NCBI GenBank assembly: GCA_041494805.1
Contig: JBGQBN010000016.1
Location: 9,751 to 73,750, forward strand
Direction: 5' to 3'
Source: JBGQBN01 sp041494805
GTDB lineage: Bacteria > Acidobacteriota > Terriglobia > Terriglobales > Acidobacteriaceae
DNA length: 64,000 nt
Shown: in pieces, positions 49,169 to 57,558 of the stretch
Numbering within the stretch: the stretch's first letter is position 1
How the letters are laid out: each line of letters begins with the position of its first letter
Notes under the pieces: model-generated
What the model saw: only the letters and a program-made list of their open reading frames with translations
Databases searched by the model: none
Told to the model about the DNA's origin: nothing
Position numbers and translations under genes: made by a program

Positions 49169-49511
49169 TTCGCAACCTCCATCCGCCGAGACACAGTCGC
49201 GGCACAACTAAGGTTCATGTCACTGGGAGGAGCGGCGCATTTGTCGAAGTGTCCTGTCCCGGGCCCGCCCCGGGGGATTGGTTCGACAGGCGGAACCGCC
49301 GGGGATACGGCGGGTCCCCAAGACCGGTTTTCGCCTTGCCACAGAGCTGGGAAAGATTAAGAAATTCTTAGACAAACCCTAGGATCAAAATGGGAGCGCG
49401 TCAAGATGTCCTGAAGTACACCTGATGGATAGGTTTAAGGTCAATCGCGACCAGAACAACTGGACGTACCAGTTCGGAGATTGGCCACTAGGGCACAGCT
49501 AGACCTGTGAG
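49169..49511. other. Intergenic gap without a recognised gene
   Basis: 343 bases. GC-rich inverted stretches occur around 49258-49275 (CCCGGGCC...CCCCGGGGG) and GGCGGAACCGCCGG. The start region of the leftward cytochrome gene lies at its left edge. I see no gene or convincing promoter. Confidence 0.5.
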
Positions 49512-50075
49512 CTAAGGTCTGCTTGCCGGAGGAACGATTCCATTCATGCGCAGACTCTCGACCAGCTGCCCGTAATGATCGGAAGCGTGCCACACGGCGA
49601 GGACAGCGATGCCGAGTTTGGTGCTGGGACCTCCGTACGGGCCATCAACCGGCGACAAAAGATTTTTTGTGTCAACGGTTGCCAGTATCTGGTCGGCGTA
49701 GTGGAAGGACTCGCGCAGGTATTGCATGATCTCGGCCTTGGTTCTGGCCGGGGTCGAGCCCGTGTAGGCGCAGTCTTCCTCAGGTTGCTTCCCCTCAATT
49801 TCTTTGAAGAAGGCAAAGTTCGCGCAGGCCACATGCTGCACCTGCTGCGCGAAAGTGCGCACGCCCTTGAATTCGCCGGTTGTCGGAGTAAACGAGTACT
49901 TGTCCGCCGGCATGGCATCGGCTGCGGAGACGAATTGGGTTTCTATCATGGACCAAGTACCGTTAATGGTCGAGGCCACGGTTGCAGGTTTTTCCTTCGG
50001 CTGCGCCTGCGCCCGCGCAGGAGATAAAGAAGCCAGGCACAAATAGAAGACAATCAGCATGCGGAAAATATTCAT
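49512..50075 (-). CDS. Secreted DinB-like protein
   Basis: The 187-residue protein has a signal peptide (MNIFRMLIVFYLCLASLSPA) then a DinB-like four-helix bundle. The bundle's metal-binding histidine pattern is partly visible: QQVQHVACANFAFFKEI, SFHYADQIL and VWHASDHYGQLVESLRMNGI. DinB-superfamily proteins act as thiol-dependent transferases in some lineages. Export is typical of the acidobacterial branch. The gene precedes nadK in the leftward direction only by strand; they are converging with nothing else nearby. Confidence 0.82.
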   Translation of the reverse strand: MNIFRMLIVFYLCLASLSPARAQAQPKEKPATVASTINGTWSMIETQFVSAADAMPADKYSFTPTTGEFKGVRTFAQQVQHVACANFAFFKEIEGKQPEEDCAYTGSTPARTKAEIMQYLRESFHYADQILATVDTKNLLSPVDGPYGGPSTKLGIAVLAVWHASDHYGQLVESLRMNGIVPPASRP

Positions 50076-50097
50076 CGCAATCCCTCACTTCATGGCA

Positions 50098-50979
50098 CTA
50101 GCGCTGCCCCCACTTCAACTTGGTACGCAACACGTCGAAAAATGTGCCCTTGATGCGCATCAGCTTGACTTGGAGTTCGGACTTGCGGCACCGAACGCGG
50201 TCTCCGTCATACATGGGCATGCCGATCTGGCCATCCACGCTGAGGTAAGCTTCATCGGCGCCGGTTTTGACTACGATCTCGATTTCCGCCGTGTCGCGGA
50301 CTACCAGCGGACGATGGGTCAGAGAATGTGCCGATACCGGTGTAATCACCAACGCATCGACCGCAGGCATTAGGATCGGCCCTCCGGCGGCGAGAGAGTA
50401 AGCCGTCGAACCTGTCGGCGTGGCGACGACCAGGCTGTCGGCCTGGTAGCTGGAGACGAACACCCGGTCCACATAGACATCGCAGTGGTTCAGACGAGCA
50501 ATCGTGCCTTTGCCGACCACGATGTCATTGAGCGCATCGTACTGGGCCACGCACGCACCCTTGCGGACCACCTCGCAATGCACCATGGAGCGCACTTCCA
50601 CCATGCAGCAGCTTTCTTCCACGCCTTGCAGGGTGGGATACAACTCCTCCAGTGGCACCTCGGTCAAGAACCCCAGCGAACCCAGGTTCACCCCTAGCAC
50701 CGGAATTCCAGCCCGCGCCACGGCCCGAGCCGCAGACAATAGGGTGCCGTCGCCGCCCAGCACTACAACGAAGTTGAGCGACCGCGAGCCCATTGCTTCC
50801 CGCGACAAAACCTCGATCCCCGCCGCGTAAGGCGCGGTTTCCGGATCCACCACCACCTGATACTTGTGCTGACGAAACCACGCCAGCAAGTCGGGAACAA
50901 CACGCGCCAGTGCGGGTTCATCAGGCTTGGAGATGATGCCGGCGGACTTGGTTGTTGTCGGGACCTTCGAGGTAGCCAT
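50098..50979 (-). CDS. nadK: NAD kinase
   Basis: The 293-residue enzyme phosphorylates NAD to NADP. The nucleotide motif VVVLGGDGTLLSAARAVAR and the NLGSLGFLTEV, LNDIVVGKGTIARLNHCDV and ADSLVVATPTGSTAYSLAAG motifs are all present, ending SVDGQIGMPMYDGDRV. The start at 50979 is an ATG that fits the family; an upstream ATG at 51018 adds a hydrophobic stub. A run of filler with CCACAGAGGACAC separates it from tlyA, read the same way, so the two may form an operon. Confidence 0.94.
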   Translation of the reverse strand: MATSKVPTTTKSAGIISKPDEPALARVVPDLLAWFRQHKYQVVVDPETAPYAAGIEVLSREAMGSRSLNFVVVLGGDGTLLSAARAVARAGIPVLGVNLGSLGFLTEVPLEELYPTLQGVEESCCMVEVRSMVHCEVVRKGACVAQYDALNDIVVGKGTIARLNHCDVYVDRVFVSSYQADSLVVATPTGSTAYSLAAGGPILMPAVDALVITPVSAHSLTHRPLVVRDTAEIEIVVKTGADEAYLSVDGQIGMPMYDGDRVRCRKSELQVKLMRIKGTFFDVLRTKLKWGQR

Positions 50980-51084
50980 GGTGAAACTCGAATTGTACAG
51001 AAAATTGGGAAAAAGCATTAACCACAGAGGACACCCTTCGGCTTCGCTCAGGGCAGGCGGAGGACACAGATAAAACCAACATCT

Positions 51085-51834
51085 TCAGAAGATCGCGTAT
51101 AGCAAGAACTCTCGATTTCCTTCCGCCCCAAGAATCGGCGATTCGATTACATCCGTCTGCGCGCAATTCAAGGCAAGCAGCGATTGGCGAACTTTCTCCA
51201 CTGCGGCGGTCTGTGCCACCTCATCGCGCACGATGCCACCTTTCCCCACTTGCCCGCGGCCCACTTCGAACTGAGGCTTCACCAGCACAACCACTTGCCG
51301 CCCCCGACGTTCCGCGGGAAACTCTGGGGAAACTGCCGCCATCACGGCGGGCAGCACCAAGGTTGCGGAAATGAAAGAAACATCCATCACCACTAGGTCC
51401 ACGATCTCGCCGACCTGCTCGCGAGTCAGATAGCGCGCGTTGGTCTTTTCTAACAACCGCACCCGAGGATCTTGACGGAGCCGGAAATCTATCTGGCCGT
51501 GGCCCGTGTCCACGGCAATGACTCGGGCCGCACCGTGCTGAAGAAGGCAATCGGTGAAACCTCCTGTCGAGGCGCCAACGTCCAGACAGACTCTGCCCGT
51601 CACATCGATCTGCCAATGCGCGAGCGCCTTCTCCAGCTTGAGGCCGCCGCGACTGACGTACTTCAGATCTTCCCCAAGAAGTTGGACGTCTGCTTCCGCG
51701 TCCACGCCGGTGCCGGCCTTTTCTATCTTTTGTCCGTTGACCAGGATTTTTCCCGCGAGGATGAGCGCTTGCGCGCGTTCACGGGATGCAGCCAGGCCAC
51801 GGTCAAGAAGCAATTTATCGAGCCGTATTTTCAA
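51085..51834 (-). CDS. tlyA: TlyA-family rRNA methyltransferase (S4 domain)
   Basis: The 249-residue protein has an N-terminal S4 RNA-binding domain (LDKLLLDRGLAASRERAQAL) and an FtsJ-like methyltransferase domain: GRVCLDVGASTGGFTDCLLQ (SAM), DTGHGQIDFRL, LVVMDVSFISATLVLPAV and VVVLVKPQFEVGRGQVGKGG. TlyA 2'-O-methylates 16S/23S rRNA; loss confers capreomycin resistance in some bacteria. Start is TTG at 51834, with GGAGAAGG directly before; the upstream ATG extension is unlike the family. Confidence 0.92.
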   Translation of the reverse strand: MKIRLDKLLLDRGLAASRERAQALILAGKILVNGQKIEKAGTGVDAEADVQLLGEDLKYVSRGGLKLEKALAHWQIDVTGRVCLDVGASTGGFTDCLLQHGAARVIAVDTGHGQIDFRLRQDPRVRLLEKTNARYLTREQVGEIVDLVVMDVSFISATLVLPAVMAAVSPEFPAERRGRQVVVLVKPQFEVGRGQVGKGGIVRDEVAQTAAVEKVRQSLLALNCAQTDVIESPILGAEGNREFLLYAIF

Positions 51835-52003
51835 GTCCTTCTCCGGAAACCTACCACCAAGGTGCCAGCACCCGAGTGTGTGCAAAATGCAGAACCGATT
51901 CTGCATGAACTACTTACGAGAGTACTTTCCAGCTTTTCCACAGCGTTTTCCACAGCAATGTTGAAAAGTTCTGCCTCACAGTTGCAAGCCGCCGCACACC
52001 TCG

Positions 52004-52034
52004 CAAAAAGAAAGCCGCCCAGATCAGGCGGCTT
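52004..52034 (-). terminator. Rho-independent terminator after yebC
   Basis: Read leftward, AAGCCGCC pairs with GGCGGCTT around a 7-base loop and is followed by TCTTTTT. It ends 23 bases after the yebC stop. Confidence 0.85.
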
Positions 52035-52057
52035 GATAGTTCTCGGGTCACGCGAGC

Positions 52058-52807
52058 CTAGCCGGCAACTTCCTCCAGCAATTTCTGATCGATGTCGAAG
52101 TTGGAGTGGACGCCCTGCACGTCGTCGTGCTCCTCCAGCGCTTCCATCAGGCGGATCATGGTGGCCGCAGCGCTTCCTTCCAGCTTGATGTAATTCTGCG
52201 GGATCATGGCCACGCTGGCGGACGCGGGTTCGATGCCCGCCTTCTTCACCGCCTCCAGCACCGCTTCGTAGGCGGAGGGATCGCTCAGAATTTCCCAATT
52301 GTCACCGTCGTCGCGCAGGTCGTCGGCGCCCACGTCCAGGACCACCGCCATCAGGTCGTCTTCCTTCGCGGCGGCCTTGGGAACCACGATGTCTCCCTTT
52401 TTATGGAACATCCAGGAGACCGCTCCCGCTTCCGCCATATTGCCGCCATTCTTGCCAAATACGTGGCGGATCTCGCTCACCGTGCGATTGCGATTGTCGG
52501 TGTTGATGTCCAGCAGTATCGCCACGCCGCCGGGGCCGTAGCCTTCGAGCGAGAACTCTTCGTAGGTAGCGCCCGGTAACTCACCGGTGCCGCGCTGGAT
52601 GGCCCGCTTGATGTTGTCGGCGGGCATGTTCTCGGCTTTGGCGGAGAGAATAGCCCCGCGCAGACGCGGATTGGTGTCGGGATCGCCGCCGCCATTCTTG
52701 GCAGCAATCGATATTTCCTTGATCAGGCGGGTAAAAATCTTCCCCCGCTTGGCATCAAGCGCACCCTTTTTGTGCTTGATGGTGGCCCATTTGGAATGGC
52801 CAGACAT
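52058..52807 (-). CDS. yebC: YebC/PmpR family transcription-translation regulator
   Basis: The 249-residue protein matches the family from MSGHSKWATIKHKKGALDAK through LKFAN-like NMPADNIKRAIQRGTGE, TYEEFSLEGYGPGGVAILLD and DVQGVHSNFDI. The family ranges from DNA-binding regulators to ribosome-associated factors that relieve stalling at prolines. The start ATG and MSGHSKW are invariant. A TATAAT lies about 95 bases upstream, so a leader of about 85 bases is likely. Its own terminator follows. Confidence 0.95.
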   Translation of the reverse strand: MSGHSKWATIKHKKGALDAKRGKIFTRLIKEISIAAKNGGGDPDTNPRLRGAILSAKAENMPADNIKRAIQRGTGELPGATYEEFSLEGYGPGGVAILLDINTDNRNRTVSEIRHVFGKNGGNMAEAGAVSWMFHKKGDIVVPKAAAKEDDLMAVVLDVGADDLRDDGDNWEILSDPSAYEAVLEAVKKAGIEPASASVAMIPQNYIKLEGSAAATMIRLMEALEEHDDVQGVHSNFDIDQKLLEEVAG

Positions 52808-52901
52808 AGAGATACCTCGTATCTAATGAACTGTGTTTGCGCAGGATTCGCCCGTAGAGGAGATCAATGCATTGCCTCGAAACTTATGCAGGCGACTACA
52901 A

Positions 52902-52907
52902 ATTATA
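52902..52907 (-). promoter_or_regulatory. TATAAT -10-like hexamer upstream of yebC
   Basis: A consensus -10 hexamer reading toward yebC. No matching -35 is seen. The region between holds filler and no gene. Confidence 0.3.
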
Positions 52908-53038
52908 GCACGCGAAGGGCGGTAGTTAGTCGTAGTTCGCTTCTGTTCGATTTAACTGGCTTCCCACCTTTCACTTGGAAGGGAGCTACACCCTTGGCGT
53001 ATAGTACTGGTGCTCATTCAGACGCATGGAGGGATTTA

Positions 53039-53365
53039 ATGCGAGGACTCAAAAGCCTGGGCCTGAGTATCGTCTTGCTTCCGTCGCTCCTGCATGCGGG
53101 ACAAATTTTCGGATCGGTCACCTCGTCCGGCAAAGGGGTCGCCAACGCTGCCATCGACATTAGCTGTGCCGGGGCCGTGACCAAAGGAGCCACGTCGGGT
53201 GACGGTTCCTACCGCATCAACGTGCCCCAGCAGGGACAATGCACCCTCACGCTGCCGGGCTATGCCGGCCGCCCTTCGGCCGTGGTGTTTTCCTATCCCA
53301 ACCCCAGACAGTACGATTTTGAGCTGGTGGGGGCGAACGGAAACTATCAGCTCCGCAAAAGGTAA
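53039..53365 (+). CDS. Small exported protein with carboxypeptidase-regulatory fold
   Basis: The 108-residue protein has a signal peptide (MRGLKSLGLSIVLLPSLLHA) and one Cna-B/CarboxypepD_reg-like domain, GQIFGSVTSSGKGVANAAID through SGDGSYRINVPQQGQCTLTL. Such domains often anchor or decorate envelope proteins. Two cysteines (ISCAGA and GQCTL) may form a disulfide. GGAGGG precedes the ATG. It ends only two bases before the next gene, so the two are cotranscribed. A TATAGT at 53000 may be its -10. Confidence 0.7.
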   Translation: MRGLKSLGLSIVLLPSLLHAGQIFGSVTSSGKGVANAAIDISCAGAVTKGATSGDGSYRINVPQQGQCTLTLPGYAGRPSAVVFSYPNPRQYDFELVGANGNYQLRKR

Positions 53366-53367
53366 GC

Positions 53368-54408
53368 ATGGCCGAGAACGAAACCAACCCCAGTGAAGCC
53401 CGGATCGAGGCGGAGCTTGAGGCCGCGCCCGAACACCACAGCCGTCCTCTGGCCTGGCTGGATCTGCTCAAGGCTCTGGCCATCCCAACGGTCACACTGA
53501 TCCTTGGTTTTGTATTCAATTCTTCTCTCAATACCCGCCAAACGCGTGAAAACAACATTCGCTTGTACACCGAGATGATGGGTCGGCGCGAAGAGTCTGA
53601 CAGTGCCCTGCGGAAGGACATGTTCAATTCCATTCTGGGCACCTTCATGAGCAAGGACTCGAAACTGAAACCCGATGAGAAGCTCGACCAGGATGTACTA
53701 AACTTGGAGTTGCTAGCCTACAACTTCCATGAGTCGCTGGACCTCGGGCCGCTCTTCAAGCATCTACGGCGACGCATTCCCGATCAGCAGGAGGGTAGGT
53801 ACGCGGACATGCGTTCCCGCCTCGAGAAGGTTGCTCAAGAAGTGATCGGGCGCCAACTCACCGTGCTTTCCGATAGCGGCATGGTGGACAGAGGTGACGT
53901 ATCGCTGGAAAAGGTGAACGACCTGCAGGCGTACATCGTTTTCGATTCACACGTCGTTCCGGATCCTAAAGTCAATCCCGGAGAGGGCGTTTCCCGCGTG
54001 TGTCTGTTCATGAACTCCACCGACGAGAAGCCCCACTACCGTCAGTTCAAGTTGGAGATTATCAAGTACGATCCGCTGACCCGCGAAGTGCAGGTAAGGC
54101 TATACGTTTCCAAGATTCTGGAACCTCCGGCAGACTGTCAGCGAGCGGACCTGGACGAAGTGGAAAACCGCGAAATCGACACTACCTTCTGGGTCGGGTT
54201 GTTTGATTTCCCGATGATTGACAACACGCATCTTACGCACGGCGAGCGTTGCGCTGTGTCACTGACCCAGATGAGCCCCTACTCGGCCATCGTCGCTTTG
54301 GCGTACTTCCCGGGCTCGCGCGCGAGCCTGAAAGACAAGCCCTACTACGACGATGTGATGCACGACCTGGTACGCGATCAGCATCTGTCTGGGCATGATG
54401 AGCCTTAA
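53368..54408 (+). CDS. Membrane-anchored protein of unknown function
   Basis: The 346-residue protein has an acidic N-terminus (MAENETNPSEARIEAELEAA), one transmembrane helix (LKALAIPTVTLILGFVFNSS) followed by a helical segment with LNTRQTRENNIRLYTEMMGR, then a large soluble region with no familiar motif. The soluble part has two cysteines (SRVCLFMN and PADCQRAD) and several aromatic stretches. Two bases separate it from the preceding gene. I do not recognise it. The layout of a small exported beta-sandwich protein plus a single-pass protein and a further small secreted protein suggests a shared envelope role. Confidence 0.6.
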   Translation: MAENETNPSEARIEAELEAAPEHHSRPLAWLDLLKALAIPTVTLILGFVFNSSLNTRQTRENNIRLYTEMMGRREESDSALRKDMFNSILGTFMSKDSKLKPDEKLDQDVLNLELLAYNFHESLDLGPLFKHLRRRIPDQQEGRYADMRSRLEKVAQEVIGRQLTVLSDSGMVDRGDVSLEKVNDLQAYIVFDSHVVPDPKVNPGEGVSRVCLFMNSTDEKPHYRQFKLEIIKYDPLTREVQVRLYVSKILEPPADCQRADLDEVENREIDTTFWVGLFDFPMIDNTHLTHGERCAVSLTQMSPYSAIVALAYFPGSRASLKDKPYYDDVMHDLVRDQHLSGHDEP

Positions 54409-54455
54409 GGCTTCGGAGAAACGTTACGAACTACAGGACGCGAATTCCAACCATC

Positions 54456-54860
54456 GTGCTGTGCGTCGCGCTATTGCGTCCTGCCGCTGCGATCCCCGTT
54501 CCCCAGGAGGAACCGGTCAAACCGGAGAACGGCGAAGCCCAGAAGACCGCCGCAAAGAAGACCAGGATCACCGCCCACTTCACCGTATCGGCGGAGGGCA
54601 AGAGCACGCTGCCTCCGGGATCGAAAATCGAATTGAAGGGCGACGCGGCCAGCTGCAAGAATCTGCTGCGGCCACCACAGCACCTGGGACCGGAGGGGGC
54701 GACATTTCCCGATCTCCCATTGTGTAGAGTGAAACTCTGGATCTACATTACGGGATTTGAGACCAAGATAGTGTCCGTGGATCTGGCGAAGTATAAGGAC
54801 CCGATGCGGATTCTGGTCAAGTCCAAGGGACCGCCGGTGGTCGACACGTCCTATCCCTGA
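54456..54860 (+). CDS. Small secreted protein of unknown function
   Basis: The 134-residue protein starts with a short hydrophobic segment (MLCVALLRPAAAIPVP), then a Lys/Glu-rich stretch and a domain with KTRITAHFTVSAEGKSTL and CRVKLWIYITGFETKIVSVD. The start is GTG; the frame is open only back to 54402 without another start codon. The signal is weak because no basic residues precede the helix. It follows the previous gene by 47 bases and may belong to the same operon. Function unknown. Confidence 0.5.
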   Translation: MLCVALLRPAAAIPVPQEEPVKPENGEAQKTAAKKTRITAHFTVSAEGKSTLPPGSKIELKGDAASCKNLLRPPQHLGPEGATFPDLPLCRVKLWIYITGFETKIVSVDLAKYKDPMRILVKSKGPPVVDTSYP

Positions 54861-54905
54861 GCGCCACAAGGTCCGCTGCGGTTTTCTCCGTAGCTTATTT
54901 AGCCG

Positions 54906-55367
54906 CTAGTCCCCCAAGCCTCTTGCCCGGTAAGCGTAGATGACAGCCAACAGTGGCGGCGCCAGCAGCACACCCCAGAACGGAATCAGGATTCCCAGCA
55001 CGATTGGCCCGAGAATCGAGGCCCAGATCGGCACCTTGGCCACGCGTTTCATAATGTAGGGCTGCAGAAAGAATCCATCCACAACCACAATTATGGCGTA
55101 CAGAATAAGTACGTATAGCGGATGTTCCCAATCGCCCCAGTGAACCGCGGCGGCAAGGACGGGACCGACCATTCCCAACGCTGCCCCAAGATGGGGCACG
55201 AATTGAAGCAAGGCCGCCAGCAAAGCCCAGAAGGGTGCCCAGGGTACCTTCAGGACGTAAAGCCCAATCAGCCAAAGCGAGCCCACGGCGAGCGAGTCCT
55301 GAGCCTGGGCGATGATCCAGTTCTTCAGGGCGCCGCCAGTAATCCGAGCATGCTGATCCAAATCCAT
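54906..55367 (-). CDS. AI-2E/PerM family permease, C-terminal half only
   Basis: The 153-residue protein matches only the second half of AI-2E family transporters: NWIIAQAQDSLAVGSLWLIG, PWAPFWALLAALLQFVPHLG and VVVDGFFLQPYIMKRVAKVP, then the last helices (GVLLAPPLLAVIYAYRARGL). Full members are about 350 residues with eight helices. The N-terminal half is missing and nothing upstream encodes it in any frame I can see. It is either a truncated relic or a short variant. Start ATG 55367 is weak. Confidence 0.72.
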   Translation of the reverse strand: MDLDQHARITGGALKNWIIAQAQDSLAVGSLWLIGLYVLKVPWAPFWALLAALLQFVPHLGAALGMVGPVLAAAVHWGDWEHPLYVLILYAIIVVVDGFFLQPYIMKRVAKVPIWASILGPIVLGILIPFWGVLLAPPLLAVIYAYRARGLGD

Positions 55368-55467
55368 TCCGTATGAGATGCTATCAATTGGCCCGACGGT
55401 TATGCACTCCCGGCTTCTTTTTCTTTCGTGTTAAACTTTGCTCAAGCTTCACAACAAGGAAACGGAA

Positions 55468-56163
55468 ATGAAATTCGGCGTCATCGTCTTCCCCGGCTCC
55501 AACTGTGACCACGACGCCTACTGGACGATCCAGCAAGTCGCGAAGCAGCCCGTCACATTCCTCTGGCACGATTCTCATGACCTGGAGAACTGCGACGCGA
55601 TCATTGTGCCCGGCGGTTTTGCCTACGGCGACTACCTGCGTACGGGTGCGATCGCCAAGTTTTCGCCGGTCATGGAATCCGTGCGGAAGTTTGCCGCGGG
55701 CGGTGGACTGGTGCTGGGCATTTGCAACGGGTTCCAGATTCTGTGCGAGTCGGGATTATTGCCGGGAGCGCTGACCCGGAACGTGGGCCTGAAGTACGTT
55801 TGCAAGCCGGTCCAGGTGCGAGTGGAGAACGCCGACACTCCATTTACCAATGCGTGCCGCGAGGGCGAGGTGCTGACCATCCCCATCGGCCACATGGACG
55901 GCAATTACTTCTGCGACCCGGCCACCTTGGCGGAACTGCGTCGTGAGCGGCGCATTGTGTTGCGTTATTCAACACCGGCAGGCGAAATCACCCCGGAAGC
56001 CAATCCCAATGGATCGCTGGACAACATTGCAGGCATCTGCGGCCCGGGCCGGAACGTGCTCGGTATGATGCCCCATCCCGAACGCTCCAGCGAGCCGGAA
56101 TTGGGCTGTACCGAGGGCTTCAAAATCTTCGCGTCTTTGGTGGGCGCCATGGCCGAGAAATAA
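55468..56163 (+). CDS. purQ: Phosphoribosylformylglycinamidine synthase, glutaminase subunit
   Basis: The 231-residue class I glutamine amidotransferase supplies ammonia for purine synthesis. Landmarks are KFGVIVFPGSNCDHDAYW, IVPGGFAYGDYLRTGAIAK, the catalytic Cys in LGICNGFQILCESGLLPGAL and the catalytic His in GMMPHPERSSEPELGC. The size indicates the separate PurQ subunit used with small PurL and PurS. AAGGA lies eight bases before the ATG. No purL or purS is in the window. Confidence 0.95.
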   Translation: MKFGVIVFPGSNCDHDAYWTIQQVAKQPVTFLWHDSHDLENCDAIIVPGGFAYGDYLRTGAIAKFSPVMESVRKFAAGGGLVLGICNGFQILCESGLLPGALTRNVGLKYVCKPVQVRVENADTPFTNACREGEVLTIPIGHMDGNYFCDPATLAELRRERRIVLRYSTPAGEITPEANPNGSLDNIAGICGPGRNVLGMMPHPERSSEPELGCTEGFKIFASLVGAMAEK

Positions 56164-56316
56164 AGCCGTCGCCCTGGGTTCTTCCCAACAGTCCGCCTTG
56201 CGGCTGAGTAAATTCCTGCTTTTCCACAGAAGTCTTTGTGTTAGCCTTGAGTCCCCTTCGCTGACCGGACTGCCCGGCCCTCGGGTATGTGTGTCTTCAT
56301 CCGGAGGAATCAGCCC

Positions 56317-57558
56317 ATGACAACCAGAGAAATGATGGACAGTCTTTCCGATGCGCTGATGCATGACGAGCGCATTCTGAGCCTGCAGGAGAGAGAACTG
56401 CTGGCAAATCTGCTGCAGCGCACAAAAACCAGTGGGAGCGCTCGGAACAACGCGGTGGCCGAGACAATCGCTCGCGCAGTAGGAGAAACCATCGCACAAC
56501 GCGCCTACGGAATTCTGGGAAACAACATCACGCAGCGGCTGGTGGAAAATTCGCTGGCCTCTGGCAGCGCAAGTGAAAATGCAATACTTGCACGCGCTGA
56601 ACAGCCGACTCTGCGCATGCAGGGACCTTCCGTCGGTCCGCCACAGCCTCCTGCTCCGCCACCGCCGCCGGGCCCACAACCACCCAGGCGCATGCAGGGA
56701 CCTTCTGTTGGTCCGCCACAGCCTCCCTCACCGCCACCCGGACCGCCCCGCCCCGGTCCGCAACCGCCCAAGCAAATGCAGGGACCCTCCACTGGTCCCG
56801 CCCCGCAGCCGCCGGCCGGCCCCCAGCCACCACACGGGCCGCAACCGCCTGTCCAGCCGGCGCCCATCAGGGGCCCTCAACCACCCCGTTCCACTACAGT
56901 CTCTGAGACCGACACCCAAGCTTCGCGTGTGGCGGTCCTGGAGAGACCCGACTTTATTTCCGCGCAATGTGTTGTGCTGGACGAATTCCTGGCGCCCCAG
57001 GAACTGCGTGAACTGATGCAGTACACCCAGGATCACGAAGCTGACTTTGCCCTCAGCGAAGTGATCTCGCCGGGCGTGAGTGGCGGCGCAATTGATTACA
57101 ACCACCGCCGCTCGCGAGTACTTATGAACCTGGACAAGCACCGTGACGCCATCGTGAACCGCACCCAGGCCTGCTTGCCGCAGGTCCTGCAGAAGCTGGG
57201 ACACGATGTCTTCTCCATTTCCGAGGTCGAGGCCCAGATCACAGCCAGCAACCACGGAGATTTTTTCCGCAATCACAGCGACAACCTGCATGAAGATACG
57301 GCCTCCAGGGAACTGACCTTTGTTTACTTCTTCCATCGTGAGCCCAAGACATTCCGCGGCGGAGAGCTACGGATCTACGACTCCCGTTGGGAAAACGGAG
57401 GCTATGCCAGCACCGGGAACTATCAAACCGTTGTACCCGAGCAGAATCAGATCGTCTTCTTTCCCAGTTCGCTGGTGCATGAAATAAGTCCGGTGGATTG
57501 CCCTTCACAGGCGTTCGCCGACAGCCGCTTTACGGTTAATGGATGGTTTCACCGGTAA
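56317..57558 (+). CDS. Proline-rich repeat protein with C-terminal 2OG-Fe(II) prolyl-hydroxylase domain
   Basis: The 413-residue protein has three parts. Residues 1-98 are helical and polar, starting MTTREMMDSLSDALMHDERI. Residues 100-190 are proline-rich with three MQGPS[V/T]GP units at M101, M126 and M154, spaced 25 and 28 residues apart. Residues 205-413 form a 2-oxoglutarate/Fe(II) oxygenase domain with iron ligands H320-x-D322 (NHSDN) and H388 (LVHEIS), and R404 as likely 2OG ligand. Prolyl-4-hydroxylase-like enzymes act on proline-containing peptides, so the linked repeats may be the substrate. The last 16 bases overlap the next gene, a second oxygenase. No signal peptide. Confidence 0.78.
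   Translation: MTTREMMDSLSDALMHDERILSLQERELLANLLQRTKTSGSARNNAVAETIARAVGETIAQRAYGILGNNITQRLVENSLASGSASENAILARAEQPTLRMQGPSVGPPQPPAPPPPPGPQPPRRMQGPSVGPPQPPSPPPGPPRPGPQPPKQMQGPSTGPAPQPPAGPQPPHGPQPPVQPAPIRGPQPPRSTTVSETDTQASRVAVLERPDFISAQCVVLDEFLAPQELRELMQYTQDHEADFALSEVISPGVSGGAIDYNHRRSRVLMNLDKHRDAIVNRTQACLPQVLQKLGHDVFSISEVEAQITASNHGDFFRNHSDNLHEDTASRELTFVYFFHREPKTFRGGELRIYDSRWENGGYASTGNYQTVVPEQNQIVFFPSSLVHEISPVDCPSQAFADSRFTVNGWFHR

Noticed and set aside
56617..56870. Regular repeats resembling a CRISPR array
   Set aside because: The repeats are in frame, proline-coding, of unequal spacing (25 and 28 codons) and part of a clear protein.
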